From Haladaptatus caseinilyticus (GTDB taxonomy: Archaea > Halobacteriota > Halobacteria > Halobacteriales > Haladaptataceae): a DNA stretch of 64,000 nucleotides. Under the pieces are notes generated by a model. That model was not told the origin of the DNA and made no database searches. It worked only from the letters and a program-made list of their open reading frames with translations. How positions within the stretch are numbered: the first letter of the stretch is position 1; each line of letters starts with the position of its first letter. The stretch is taken from the NCBI RefSeq assembly GCF_026248685.1, contig NZ_CP111042.1:62001-126000 (forward strand), written 5' to 3'. Below, piece by piece: positions 17,292 to 26,464 of this stretch. Position numbers and translations under genes: made by a program.

Positions 17292-18076
17292 TACGCATCC
17301 CTCTCTTTTGATGGTAGGTCATTGTGATCGACAAGTGCGTATTCACAGCGCTCACATCGTCGTTTCCCGACTAGCGAGCGACCGCCACAACAGGTGACAT
17401 CTGGGCCATCAGGTTCACTGAAAGTCTTCTCGCAGGATGGGCAGTTGGGAACGCCGTACCGTAGTAATGAGAGCATCGTACGTCGTTCTCGGCTTTGAAG
17501 GTCTTCCCAATCGGGAAGAATCGTGGAAAGATACTCCGCATTGGCAGTGTCGATTGCTGCTATCGGTCGGGCCTTCCATTGTCGTATACTCATCTCGTCA
17601 ACATCATGGATGAACCAGTTTTCACCGCCACTCAGTGACCGACGAACCGACGCTTCGACGGCACCTGGAAAAGCGTCGACTGCCGCCTCTTTTAGCACCT
17701 CCGAGTCTGCAATCAGAGTCTGAGTTCGTTCACACACGCGGTCAGCCGTTTGCGCACTGAGAGAGAGGTCGTCGTTGAGCACTCCGGACGAAATCAGCCT
17801 CTCTCCCGTCGGGAGTTTTGTTGGGGACTCTGCTTTTTCTAGCCGGGAAAGGATCGGTTCAGGAAGTTTGCGAGTCAGCCGAGGCGTTCCTGGAATCAAA
17901 TATCCACGAAATCCGACTGCGACCACTCCCATGATAGCGGCGATGCCGGCGATGATGGGATGGCTGGTCTTCGCAATGACACCGACACCGAGGGCGGCTA
18001 GTCCAAGATTTACGATTGTACACGGCCAGCACCGATTCCTCCCCGTGTGTGCTGGATTCCGGTATTGCATACTCAT
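17291..18076 (-). CDS. Membrane-anchored protein with C-terminal zinc ribbons
   Basis: About 261 residues. It begins with a Cys pair (NRCWPCT), then two closely spaced hydrophobic segments (IVNLGLAALGVGVIAKT; IIAGIAAIMGVVAVGF) that form a hairpin in the membrane. A long soluble region follows, and the C-terminus has three CxxC-type pairs (CPSC, TCCGG, CERC) that look like a double zinc ribbon. Starts at 18070 and 18076 are both possible. I do not know a function. It heads a coupled operon with the two small genes downstream. Confidence 0.65.
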   Translation of the reverse strand: MSMQYRNPAHTGRNRCWPCTIVNLGLAALGVGVIAKTSHPIIAGIAAIMGVVAVGFRGYLIPGTPRLTRKLPEPILSRLEKAESPTKLPTGERLISSGVLNDDLSLSAQTADRVCERTQTLIADSEVLKEAAVDAFPGAVEASVRRSLSGGENWFIHDVDEMSIRQWKARPIAAIDTANAEYLSTILPDWEDLQSRERRTMLSLLRYGVPNCPSCEKTFSEPDGPDVTCCGGRSLVGKRRCERCEYALVDHNDLPSKERDA

Positions 18077-18160
18077 CCACTCGGGTATTCGGAACCGTAA
18101 AGCCTCCACCGACTATGCTGGGGGGTGGGTTCAAGCCACTTCGACCGCTCCCGTCACCAC

Positions 18161-18661
18161 ATGGGGTTACAGGACGTACTCGATGCTGCAGAGGCGGTCG
18201 GTAATCGCGACGAAGAACGGCGTGAGATGTTCCAAACTGAATTCAATGCGTACGAGAACGGGGATCTCGACTCATTCGACGAGACGCGTGACGATATCGA
18301 ACACGAACGTGCCGCTCTGAACGAACTGGGGTATGCACTCGAGGCGGAAGGAGAGAATATCGATGAGTTAGTCGACCACGCTGAGTTTCTATCTGTTGAT
18401 CAAGCGGTTCGTCACCGAGATGAGGTGGTCGAGAAACTCGAAGCACACAACGCTCATTTGTGGACGTTCCATGGTGAAATGTCAGAGGCGTTGAATACGG
18501 TGGAGTCCAATCTCACTGTGCTGGTCAATGATGGAACTGACGCCGTCGAAGCCGACCCACAACCTCACTTTGACGGGGCACGTCGGGCCTTAGAACGGCA
18601 TAATGAGGTTGTTGAGGGACTAGGAAAGAACCTGACAATACTCAATGCCTATCTGATATAG
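18161..18661 (+). CDS. Hypothetical acidic coiled-coil protein
   Basis: About 166 residues from MGLQDVLDAAEAVG; an upstream in-frame start (18125) would add an unlikely tail. Almost entirely helical with heptad-like runs of Asp/Glu and Leu (DDIEHERAALNELGYALEAE, RHRDEVVEKLEAHNAHLW). No domain recognised. It is divergent from the zinc-ribbon membrane gene, with under 100 bases between the starts, so the two may share regulation. Function unknown. Confidence 0.65.
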   Translation: MGLQDVLDAAEAVGNRDEERREMFQTEFNAYENGDLDSFDETRDDIEHERAALNELGYALEAEGENIDELVDHAEFLSVDQAVRHRDEVVEKLEAHNAHLWTFHGEMSEALNTVESNLTVLVNDGTDAVEADPQPHFDGARRALERHNEVVEGLGKNLTILNAYLI

Positions 18662-18776
18662 ATCTGAAAAATACCCGTCTCTTCTTGCTTTTTGTCGGAC
18701 TTATTTTGACACACAACCACACCCCCACGTTCCAGTATTTTCGAAGTAGGAGGTGTAATTTTGGGGGATAATGGTG

Positions 18777-18803
18777 GCCCTTCATAGTAGGTGGTGTGTA
18801 TAA
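18777..18803 (+). promoter_or_regulatory. Promoter of the oligopeptide ABC operon: island motif plus TATA
   Basis: Motif GCCCTTCATAGTAGGTGGT (18777-18795) matches the island consensus at about 12 of 19 positions. It is followed after 3 bases by TATAA (18799-18803), 28-32 bases before the ATG at 18831. The spacing fits a leaderless message starting at or next to that ATG, which also decides the start against the earlier ATG at 18819. Confidence 0.6.
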
Positions 18804-18830
18804 GCCCAAACTCCGGATATGTGTTTGCAT

Positions 18831-20564
18831 ATGTCTAGCACTCGGCGAAACTTCATGAAAAAGATGGGTGCTGCCGGCACAGCAGTCGGAAGCGTTAGCC
18901 TTGCTGGCTGTAGTACCAACAACAACAACGGCGGCAACAATGGTCCCTCGAATAAGAAGGTAGTCAAAGACCTCCCGAAGAACCGAAAAATCGGGAAGAA
19001 GGTTCACCTGAGCAATACTGAGAAATATTGGGCTGAACGGTACCAAGCGAACGTTGTAGTCGACAAATGGTTCCGAGAAAAGCTTGGTGTTCCAATTCAA
19101 ACGAAACCGGTCGAAATCACCGTCCTCACTTCACGAGAAGACAATGGCAAATTCGATCTCACCACCTACAACTGGTGTGCAGACAACGGTGACCCCGATG
19201 GTATCATCGTTAACCGCTTTTATAAAGACGGCTCTGAGAACGACTACGGGTTCAATAATCAAAAATACAATGAATTAGCGATGAAACAGCGGAAGGAAAC
19301 TGATGAAAAGAAGCGGCAGGAACTCGTTCACGAGTGCCAGAAAATACTCGGTGAACAACGTCCTGAAAATCAGTTCCTCTACAACGTTTATCCGTACACG
19401 TTCAACAACCAGCGGATCAAGGAAGATTCGACCATCGTTACCGTTACCGGACTTCGCAATATCTGGAACTACACCCAGATGGAGCCCAAAAACGACCAGG
19501 GCAAAACCATCGTTACGAACAATTGGGATCCATCCGATCAGCTGAATCCGCTCCACATCAACGGCATTGGACCGAGTCGGAATTGGACTCCGATACGATT
19601 CATGCACGACTTCCTTATTCGTCCTGATGAGAATCAAAAGCCGACGCCGTGGGCAGCAAAAGACTACGAGTGGAAGGACGATACAACGCTCACCGTTAAT
19701 CTCAAGCAGGGAATGACCTTCCATGACGGCGAGCCGGTCACGGCTGACGATGTCGTGTACACCTTCAATCTCATCCTTGACACGGAGCCGCCGGCGTATA
19801 CGAACAACGTCGTTGATGTTGTCAAGAGTGTCGAGAAAACTGGCAATCTCTCCGTGAAATTCAATCTGAAAGAAGTATATGCCCCATTTCTTTCCACGAC
19901 ACTTGGATTAACGCCAATCCTCCCCAAACATTACTGGACGAAATTACTACGGAAGACAGGCAACCAGAAGACCCCGTGGAAAGTCTCCATCAGTAATAAG
20001 AACCCAATCGTTGCGAGTGGCCCATTTAAATGGGGTACTTGGGATCAAGGTTCGAAATTCGAGATGCCAGCATTCAAGAAGCACTCGTTCGCTGCACCGA
20101 ATATCGAAAAACGGGTACAGAAACCCCTTGCGACGCGTGATGCCGAGGTTGAGGCGATGAAAAACGGTGACTACGACCTCCTCGACTACTGGCACGGAAG
20201 CCCGTCGTCGCTCAAAGATGCGGCTAAGAACACGAAGCATCTCACACTTGTTCAGACCTCGGACGATTGTCGGCAAGCTTGCTGGATGAACACCCGGAAC
20301 CCACCATTTGACGATGTTGCCTTCCGCCAGGCAGCAAACGCCCTCGTGATGAGTGCACAAGAAGTCATCATCAACGAAATTTATGGTGGGTTTGGGAACA
20401 AAGCGACATCCCCGATCAATAAGACGCTCAAGTTCTGGCATAACTCCGACACTCCCATGTTCAAAAATGGTGCCGAGGGTGCCGTTGAAATTCTCAAGGA
20501 TGCTGGATATGTCTGGGACGAACAGGGCAATATGTACTATCCAGAGGGGAAGACCGGTAATTAA
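18831..20564 (+). CDS. Oligopeptide ABC transporter substrate-binding lipoprotein (SBP family 5) with permuted domain order
   Basis: 577 residues. Tat/lipobox signal: RRNFMKKMG … VSLAGC. The next ~190 residues look like the part that normally ends family-5 binding proteins: FDLTTYNWCADNGDPDGIIV, then NDYGFNNQKYNELAMKQRKE and ELVHECQKILGEQRPENQFL. After this comes what is normally the mature N-terminus (KTIVTNNWDPSDQLNPL), then LKQGMTFHDGEPVTADDVVY and the hinge and lobe III part. The protein stops right after LKDAGYVWDEQGNMYYPEG, where others continue into the segment that is here at the front. It captures peptides outside the cell for the permeases downstream. Confidence 0.85.
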   Translation: MSSTRRNFMKKMGAAGTAVGSVSLAGCSTNNNNGGNNGPSNKKVVKDLPKNRKIGKKVHLSNTEKYWAERYQANVVVDKWFREKLGVPIQTKPVEITVLTSREDNGKFDLTTYNWCADNGDPDGIIVNRFYKDGSENDYGFNNQKYNELAMKQRKETDEKKRQELVHECQKILGEQRPENQFLYNVYPYTFNNQRIKEDSTIVTVTGLRNIWNYTQMEPKNDQGKTIVTNNWDPSDQLNPLHINGIGPSRNWTPIRFMHDFLIRPDENQKPTPWAAKDYEWKDDTTLTVNLKQGMTFHDGEPVTADDVVYTFNLILDTEPPAYTNNVVDVVKSVEKTGNLSVKFNLKEVYAPFLSTTLGLTPILPKHYWTKLLRKTGNQKTPWKVSISNKNPIVASGPFKWGTWDQGSKFEMPAFKKHSFAAPNIEKRVQKPLATRDAEVEAMKNGDYDLLDYWHGSPSSLKDAAKNTKHLTLVQTSDDCRQACWMNTRNPPFDDVAFRQAANALVMSAQEVIINEIYGGFGNKATSPINKTLKFWHNSDTPMFKNGAEGAVEILKDAGYVWDEQGNMYYPEGKTGN

Positions 20565-20584
20565 CCCCCCGTCTTTCGCTAACA

Positions 20585-21568
20585 ATGATAGAAAAGCGCT
20601 ATTTGATTCGACGATTGCTACTCATGGCGATATCGATGCTCACCGTCATCACAATCTTGTTTTTCCTGTTTCGGATGGTGCCCGGTGGCCCGATGTCCGC
20701 GATCATGAGTCCCCGGATGAGTCCGGAAGCAAAACGGCAGGTTGCCGAACAATTCGGCCTCAACGAGCCGATTTGGAAACAGTACTTACTGTACATGCAG
20801 AACGTCCTCCAGCTTGACTTCGGACGGTCGTTCTACTACAGTCGTCCGGTGACGAGTATCATCGCGGATCGATTCATCAACACGATGAGCCTCATGCTCA
20901 CCGCGTTCCTCATCTCGTACACGTTTGGTGTATTCTTCGGTGCTCACCTCGGATGGATTCGTGGGACGGGCAAGGAGCGCGCTGGCATGCTGGTCGTCCT
21001 TTTCATTCGCTCGTTGCCCGTATTCTGGACCGGGATGGTCGTCCTATATGTGTTCGCCTTCCACCTCGATATGTTCCCTCTCGGTGGAATGCGGAGTGTG
21101 AGCGCAAGCTACACGGGGAACGTTGGGAAACTCCTCAGCCCCGACTTCCTATATCACTTGGCGTTACCGGTGTTTACGCTCTGTACGTACTACACTGGAT
21201 TACCGCTACTGCTGATGCGGAACAACCTCCTTGAGGTTCTTTCGGAGGACTACATCGATACAGCACGGGCAAAAGGGCTGTCCAACCGTCGTATCCTGTT
21301 CAACCACGCGGCACGAAATGCTATCCTGCCGGTGATTACCGCGTTCGCCATCGCGATCGGCTTTGCTGTCGGGGGTCAGGTTCTCATTGAAACGGTGTTC
21401 TCCTGGCCCGGCCTCGGACGAGAAATGGTTCAGGCCTCCCTCAGGAGCGACTATCCGTTGGCTCAAGGCGCATTCGCACTACTGTCGATAATTGTGATTA
21501 CGATGAACTTCGTCGCGGATATCGCATACACGGTGCTCGATCCGCGCGTTTCCTTAGGAGCGAAGTAA
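20585..21568 (+). CDS. Oligopeptide ABC transporter permease (DppB/OppB type)
   Basis: 327 residues, six predicted membrane helices. The start MIEKRYLIRRLLLM is followed by the conserved periplasmic segment (PGGPMSAIMSPRMSPEAKRQ, FGLNEPIWKQYLLY), typical of DppB-type permeases. The EAA coupling loop reads YIDTARAKGLSNRRILFNHA, and VLIETVFSWPGLG is the usual late motif. It forms the membrane channel with the DppC-type subunit. 20 bases after the binding-protein gene and 3 bases before the next permease. Confidence 0.92.
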   Translation: MIEKRYLIRRLLLMAISMLTVITILFFLFRMVPGGPMSAIMSPRMSPEAKRQVAEQFGLNEPIWKQYLLYMQNVLQLDFGRSFYYSRPVTSIIADRFINTMSLMLTAFLISYTFGVFFGAHLGWIRGTGKERAGMLVVLFIRSLPVFWTGMVVLYVFAFHLDMFPLGGMRSVSASYTGNVGKLLSPDFLYHLALPVFTLCTYYTGLPLLLMRNNLLEVLSEDYIDTARAKGLSNRRILFNHAARNAILPVITAFAIAIGFAVGGQVLIETVFSWPGLGREMVQASLRSDYPLAQGAFALLSIIVITMNFVADIAYTVLDPRVSLGAK

Positions 21569-21571
21569 CAC

Positions 21572-22513
21572 ATGAGCGAAGAAACTGCACAACCTGCGAA
21601 ACGGACCGTCACAGAGACGAAACAGGGTTGGCGGCGGTTCGTCCAAAACCTCCGCCGATCGGCTATCGAGCAAGCACGGGTGTTCAGCGAGTCGAAGATG
21701 GCGATGGCTGGACTCACTATCATCGCGTTCTACATTGTCATCGCGCTCATTGCGCCCTATATCGCCCCATACGGCCCCTATGAACGTCTTTATACCACGA
21801 ACGGCGGATGGGCAGACCTCCAGTCGCCGAGTCTCGCGCATCCACTCGGAACGACGAAGGCAGCTCACGACGTGCTATCCCAACTCCTCCTCGGTACGCG
21901 TATCGCGATGTTCGTTGGGATACTAGGTGCATTCATGGTTGCCGTCATTGGCACCACTGTCGGCATCATCGCCGGCTACTACGGCGGTTGGGTCGACGAA
22001 GTCGTCATGCGTCTCGTGGACGTCCTCTACGGCCTCCCGTTCATTCCGTTTGTCATTGTCCTCGTGACGGTATTGGGCGCGAACGTCTGGAACATCATCC
22101 TCGGTATCGCGTTACTGTACTGGCTCTCGACCGCCCGTGTCGTTCGTTCAGAGGTATTAACCGTTCGCGAACGGCCGTACGTCGAAGCCGCACAGGCAGC
22201 CGGTGCCAGTGACTTCCGTATCATGCTGGTTCACATCCTGCCGAACGTCATCCCGCTTTCGGCGCTGTACGCGGCCATTGCGGTCGGGTATTCCATCGTC
22301 GCTCAGGCCAGCATCGCATTCCTCGGGTTCGGCGATCCGTCCGTCCCATCTTGGGGCGTGATGCTCCAGCGTGCGTTCGTGACGCAGTCGTTCGGCACAG
22401 CGTGGTGGTGGGTGTTCCCACCAGGCCTCTCGATTACGCTCGTCGTAATGGGCGCGTATCTTGTCGGTCGCGGCTACGAGGAGATCGTCAATCCACAACT
22501 CAGGGAGCCATAA
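21572..22513 (+). CDS. Oligopeptide ABC transporter permease (DppC/OppC type)
   Basis: 313 residues. A cytoplasmic N-terminal stretch of ~45 residues, then the first membrane helix and the family segment SLAHPLGTTKAAHDVLSQLL (normally HPLGTDxxGRDVLSRLI). The coupling loop is RPYVEAAQAAGASDFRIMLV and the end motif VMGAYLVGRGYEEIVNPQL. It pairs with the DppB-type subunit. The next ATPase gene starts 1 base after its stop (TAACATG). Confidence 0.92.
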   Translation: MSEETAQPAKRTVTETKQGWRRFVQNLRRSAIEQARVFSESKMAMAGLTIIAFYIVIALIAPYIAPYGPYERLYTTNGGWADLQSPSLAHPLGTTKAAHDVLSQLLLGTRIAMFVGILGAFMVAVIGTTVGIIAGYYGGWVDEVVMRLVDVLYGLPFIPFVIVLVTVLGANVWNIILGIALLYWLSTARVVRSEVLTVRERPYVEAAQAAGASDFRIMLVHILPNVIPLSALYAAIAVGYSIVAQASIAFLGFGDPSVPSWGVMLQRAFVTQSFGTAWWWVFPPGLSITLVVMGAYLVGRGYEEIVNPQLREP

Positions 22514-22514
22514 C

Positions 22515-23600
22515 ATGAACCAAACAACAACGAACTTCGACTTCGATGATGGTGCACCGCTGCTGGAGGCAGAGGAACTCGACGTGACCTACACCACGAG
22601 TTCCGGTGAACTCACCGCTGTAGACGGTATCAGTTTCGCCGTGGATGAAGACGAGATTTTCGGTCTCGTCGGCGAGTCCGGATGCGGAAAGAGCACCGTC
22701 GCGCAGGCCATCCTCAGCCTTCTCCCGAGTAACGGCCGTGTTGCCTCCGGTTCAATCCGCTTTCGCGGCGTCGAATTAACGGAACTCTCGAAGCGGGAGA
22801 TGGATGCGCTCCGCTGGGAACATCTTTCACTCATCAGCCAAGGGGCGATGAACGCACTCAACCCGGTTCATCGTATCTCCAGTCAAATTATCGAGGCTAT
22901 TCAGGCTCATCGCGACGTTTCCAAAGCGGACGCACGTGAGCGAGTAGCGGAACTGTTCGAGGTCGTCGGTCTCGATCCGGATAGAATGGACGACTATCCC
23001 CACCAGTTCTCCGGCGGCATGAAACAGCGCGCATACATCGCTATGTCGCTGGCACTCGATCCAGATCTCATCATTGCGGACGAACCGACAACAGCGCTCG
23101 ACGTCATCGTCCAGGATCAGATTCTCAAACGGTTGAAAGAGCTTCGCGACGAGCTCGGTATCTCCGTAATCATCATTTCTCATGACATCAGCGTCATCGC
23201 GGAGACGTGCAACCGACTTGGCGTAATGTATTCGGGCAAGCTCATGGAATACGGCGATCTGAGGGATATTTTCTCAGATGCGTTCAATCCGTATACGTTG
23301 GGACTTCAGAATGCCTTCCCGACACTCCGTGGCGAACAACAAAACCTCATCAGCATCCCCGGCAGTCCGCCGTCCATCGCGGATCTCCCTAGCGGATGTC
23401 GGTTTATGCAGCGATGTCCGTTTGCCGTTTCCGAGTGTGCGGAGAATCATCCGCCGCTGTACGAGGTGGGGGAAGACCACTATTCTGCCTGCTATCGACA
23501 CGACGTGATCGAAATGATTCGACGGGAGTCGAAACGTCGCGAGACGTGGCAACGTACGGACAAAAACCAATCCGGTCTGGAGGGCTATAGCGATGACTAA
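22515..23600 (+). CDS. Oligopeptide ABC transporter ATP-binding protein (DppD type)
   Basis: 361 residues. Walker A GESGCGKS, Q-loop ISQGAMNALNP, signature FSGGMKQRA, Walker B LIIADEPTTALD, H-loop IISHD, then the oligopeptide-ATPase C-terminal extension with Cys residues (CRFMQRCPFAVSEC), which in this family can hold an iron-sulphur cluster. I use the ATG at 22515 rather than an in-frame start inside the permease gene. It energises peptide uptake with the DppF-type partner, whose start overlaps its end by 8 bases. Confidence 0.92.
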   Translation: MNQTTTNFDFDDGAPLLEAEELDVTYTTSSGELTAVDGISFAVDEDEIFGLVGESGCGKSTVAQAILSLLPSNGRVASGSIRFRGVELTELSKREMDALRWEHLSLISQGAMNALNPVHRISSQIIEAIQAHRDVSKADARERVAELFEVVGLDPDRMDDYPHQFSGGMKQRAYIAMSLALDPDLIIADEPTTALDVIVQDQILKRLKELRDELGISVIIISHDISVIAETCNRLGVMYSGKLMEYGDLRDIFSDAFNPYTLGLQNAFPTLRGEQQNLISIPGSPPSIADLPSGCRFMQRCPFAVSECAENHPPLYEVGEDHYSACYRHDVIEMIRRESKRRETWQRTDKNQSGLEGYSDD

Positions 23601-24741
23601 TGGTACACAAACCGAGTACATCATGGAATGCGATGGGTTAAAACAGTACTTCGACGCTCAACAGGGGCTCATAGACAGTCTCTTTGGCGAGAAGAAACAC
23701 GTTCGTGCCGTCGACGGAGTTGATCTTCAAATTTCAGAGGGAGAAATCGTCGGTCTCGCTGGCGAATCAGGATGCGGGAAGACGACCTGCGGGAAGACGC
23801 TCATCCGCCTGCTCGAACCCACGGATGGAACGGTCAGATACCGCGGAAAAGATGTGACCAATATCACGGGATCGGATCTCAAGCAGTTCCGCCGCGATGT
23901 CCAAATTATCTTCCAAGACCCCTTCGAGTCACTTAATCCTCGTCGAACTGTCTTCGACACGGTGGTCGAGCCGCTCAAGATACATAATATCGGAAACGCG
24001 GAGGAGCGGATCGAACGGGTGCACGAAGCACTCGAACGCGCTGAACTTACGCCGCCAGAACAGTATTTTGAGCAGTATCCACACCAGCTCTCGGGAGGGG
24101 AGAAACAACGAGTGGCCATCGCTCGTGCGCTCGTTCTCGAACCCGATTTCCTCCTCGCCGACGAGCCCGTTTCCATGCTCGATGTGTCCATTCGGGCAGG
24201 CGTGTTGAACCTCCTTCAACGACTCAACGAGGAACTAGGACTTACTATCCTGTTTATCAGCCATGACCTTTCACTTCTTAGGCAAGTGTGCGACCGAATA
24301 GGTATCATGTATCTCGGTCGCATAATCGAATTCGGGGAAACTGAGTCGGTCATTCAGAATCCGACTCATCCATATGCGAAAGCGTTGCTCGGGGCCGCTC
24401 CGGAACCGGATCCGTTTCGGGAGCGTGAACACGTCGAAATTCAGGGATCCATTCCCGACCCGATCAACCTCCCGTCCGGTTGTCGGTTCAAGGGACGGTG
24501 TCCGGAGCGGGAGGCCATCTGTGATTACATTGACCCACCGTTGCGATCCATTACTACCGAATACGGCGACAAAAAACGGGTCGCTTGTCACGCCTATTAT
24601 GACGAAGAGGACGTCGCAGAATTCGAAACGCAGCTTCAGGCAATGGAGGTTCCTGAGACTGCCAAGGAAAAGCCCCACGAGCACGTCTCTTCGGACGAGA
24701 CAGCAAAAAATCAAGCCGATCAGGACGCTCGGGCCGACTAA
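23593..24741 (+). CDS. Oligopeptide ABC transporter ATP-binding protein (DppF type)
   Basis: 382 residues. Walker A GESGCGKTTCGK, signature LSGGEKQRVAIARA, Walker B FLLADEPVSMLD, H-loop FISHD, and the Cys-rich C-terminal extension (CRFKGRCPEREAIC). The N-terminal insert YFDAQQGLIDSLFGEKKHVR is typical of the DppF/OppF subunit. A charged ~40-residue tail follows the domain. It is last in the five-gene operon 18831-24741; a strong hairpin lies 70 bases after the stop. Confidence 0.92.
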   Translation: MTNGTQTEYIMECDGLKQYFDAQQGLIDSLFGEKKHVRAVDGVDLQISEGEIVGLAGESGCGKTTCGKTLIRLLEPTDGTVRYRGKDVTNITGSDLKQFRRDVQIIFQDPFESLNPRRTVFDTVVEPLKIHNIGNAEERIERVHEALERAELTPPEQYFEQYPHQLSGGEKQRVAIARALVLEPDFLLADEPVSMLDVSIRAGVLNLLQRLNEELGLTILFISHDLSLLRQVCDRIGIMYLGRIIEFGETESVIQNPTHPYAKALLGAAPEPDPFREREHVEIQGSIPDPINLPSGCRFKGRCPEREAICDYIDPPLRSITTEYGDKKRVACHAYYDEEDVAEFETQLQAMEVPETAKEKPHEHVSSDETAKNQADQDARAD

Positions 24742-24811
24742 GTTCGGGTGGTTGACGTCGCTTCAAAAGGTTCCCCTTTTATCCGGTCTGATATGGGGTC
24801 GGAGAGAGATT

Positions 24812-24833
24812 CACTGAAAATTTGTTTTCAGTG
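24812..24833. terminator. Bidirectional terminator-like hairpin
   Basis: CACTGAAAA (24812-24820), loop TTTG, TTTTCAGTG (24825-24833): a perfect 9-base stem between two convergent genes (DppF-type ATPase and M81 peptidase). A T-rich arm in both directions suits termination on either strand. Confidence 0.55.
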
Positions 24834-24848
24834 TTCGGTGAGTGGTTT

Positions 24849-26378
24849 TCATGGTGGATATGCACCATCGTCCATGTCGTCAAGGGGGAACTGCGGCCGC
24901 CGAATGTGATTGAAATCGAATTTTCGTGGATCCATTGCGACGAGACCGATGCTGTTTATGGGAATGACGCGACTCGCCAGTGGTTCGTAATCTGCACGAT
25001 AGTGATTCGTGCTCTTGACGACCAACACGTCGAGTCGTTCGGGTTGGATGCCGACGTGTCGCCATATTTCGGCATCGAGTGGCTGCAGTCGGTTCTTGGT
25101 GACAATGACGCTCACTCCGTTCTCGTGGCCACATTTTAGGTGTACCGCTGTGCCGAGATGGTTCTCACTCCCCGTTCCCATCGGGCCAGTGTTGACGAAC
25201 TCGCCGTCGGTTATGGCTTTAACATACCCATCAACGTCCTCGATTGCTTCTCCGTGTAGGTCGTCTGTTTTGCCACCCATGGTTACGGTGATGTGCTCAC
25301 CTACGCCGGCGTTGACGCAGTCGGCGACGACGTCTGGGTCGTGCATGATGGCAAAGCCTGCGTTCGTCAACTCTTGGTCTATCATTTCGCGCAGGACTGT
25401 CGTTCCATCTGCAGCGCCGCCGCCGCCGGGGTTATCACCCACGTCTGCCATCACGATCGGACCATCTTCGGCGTCGAGATCCGCGGCCGCACGTTGCGCC
25501 TCTGCGACCGCTTCGGGTGGAGTTGGGAAATCTCCGACGAAGTCTTCACGTCGGTTCCAAATATACTCCGCAAGTTCGCGGGCGACCGCTTTTGCCGCGT
25601 CTGTGTCCCCATCTGCGACGACCGGTATCGAGAACCCCATCGAGGGGATATCTGCTTGATGGAACCCAGGGAACACGTTCACCTTCCAGATCTCGTCGCG
25701 CTCTTCGTACTCGCGGGCTTTTGCCATCACCTCGGCCATCGGCCCTTCAAGGGTATTTTGAAGTGGCCCCATCGCGAGCACCGGCGGGCGTTCGATATGC
25801 ATCGTCGGATCGGTTTCTCCACGCATCGTTTCGGTGAGAATGCGCATTCCCCGGCGGCCGGTGTCTCCCATATCTATGTGTGGGTACGATTCGTAGGCGA
25901 CGAGTGCGTCCGCCTCTTCGACGAGCTGGTCGGTGATGTTTCCGTGTAGGTCGAGCGTCACCACGATGGGGACGCCATCGCCGACTATTTCTCGGGTCTT
26001 CGTTACGAGGGGGCCCTCGCCGTCCTCCATCCCCTCAGGGACCATCGCTCCGTGGAGGCAGAGCAGAACGCCATCGAGAGCGTCGCGGTGCTTTTCGACA
26101 GCGTCAAGAATTTGGTTGCAATAGAAGTCGTACGTTTCTTGGGGGACGATTCCCCCAGGAGTGGCTGACGCCGCGACCGTGTGGACGAGTTCGATTTGTT
26201 CATTCTCCGCGACATCTATTGCCCCGCCGACAGCGGTGTTCGTTTCTCGCAACTTGTGGTCGACTTGTTCCCCTAAGTACTCACGCCGCTCCTGAAACTT
26301 CGGCCGGTCAGTCGGTGTCGTCGCGAATGTATTCGTCTCGTGTGAGAAATCTCCTACGAGTACTAGCTCGTCAGACAT
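24849..26378 (-). CDS. M81 family metallopeptidase (MlrC / microcystinase C-like)
   Basis: 509 residues from MSDELVLVGDF. The N-terminal domain has the signature HETNTF, then VTLDLHGNI and AYESYPHIDM; the later glycine-rich VGDNPGGGGAADGT is also characteristic. MlrC-like enzymes are zinc peptidases that finish the breakdown of the linearised cyclic peptide microcystin. Most relatives act on unknown small peptides or amides. In this island a role in hydrolysing D-residue-containing or modified peptides is plausible but inferred. The island motif is upstream at about 26412-26431. Confidence 0.87.
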   Translation of the reverse strand: MSDELVLVGDFSHETNTFATTPTDRPKFQERREYLGEQVDHKLRETNTAVGGAIDVAENEQIELVHTVAASATPGGIVPQETYDFYCNQILDAVEKHRDALDGVLLCLHGAMVPEGMEDGEGPLVTKTREIVGDGVPIVVTLDLHGNITDQLVEEADALVAYESYPHIDMGDTGRRGMRILTETMRGETDPTMHIERPPVLAMGPLQNTLEGPMAEVMAKAREYEERDEIWKVNVFPGFHQADIPSMGFSIPVVADGDTDAAKAVARELAEYIWNRREDFVGDFPTPPEAVAEAQRAAADLDAEDGPIVMADVGDNPGGGGAADGTTVLREMIDQELTNAGFAIMHDPDVVADCVNAGVGEHITVTMGGKTDDLHGEAIEDVDGYVKAITDGEFVNTGPMGTGSENHLGTAVHLKCGHENGVSVIVTKNRLQPLDAEIWRHVGIQPERLDVLVVKSTNHYRADYEPLASRVIPINSIGLVAMDPRKFDFNHIRRPQFPLDDMDDGAYPP

Positions 26379-26411
26379 ATGCGACGATTTAGCAGACCGA
26401 TGATTAAAGAC

Positions 26412-26431
26412 ACTCCCTCTCATGGAGGGGA
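26412..26431. promoter_or_regulatory. Island operator/UAS motif before the M81 gene
   Basis: Forward-strand CTCCCTCTCATGGAGGGG, an imperfect palindrome; on the gene's strand it aligns with the shared motif around CCATGA-N-AGG. Near end 34 bases before the start codon, with TATA-like CTTTAATC (about 26402-26409) between. Confidence 0.5.
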
Positions 26432-26464
26432 ACTCCGACGCGAACTGCTCACCGAGATATTTGA

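Noticed and set aside
24880-25949. Long plus-strand frames opposite the M81 peptidase (up to 218 residues)
   Set aside because: Antisense shadows produced by the high-GC third codon positions of the M81 gene.
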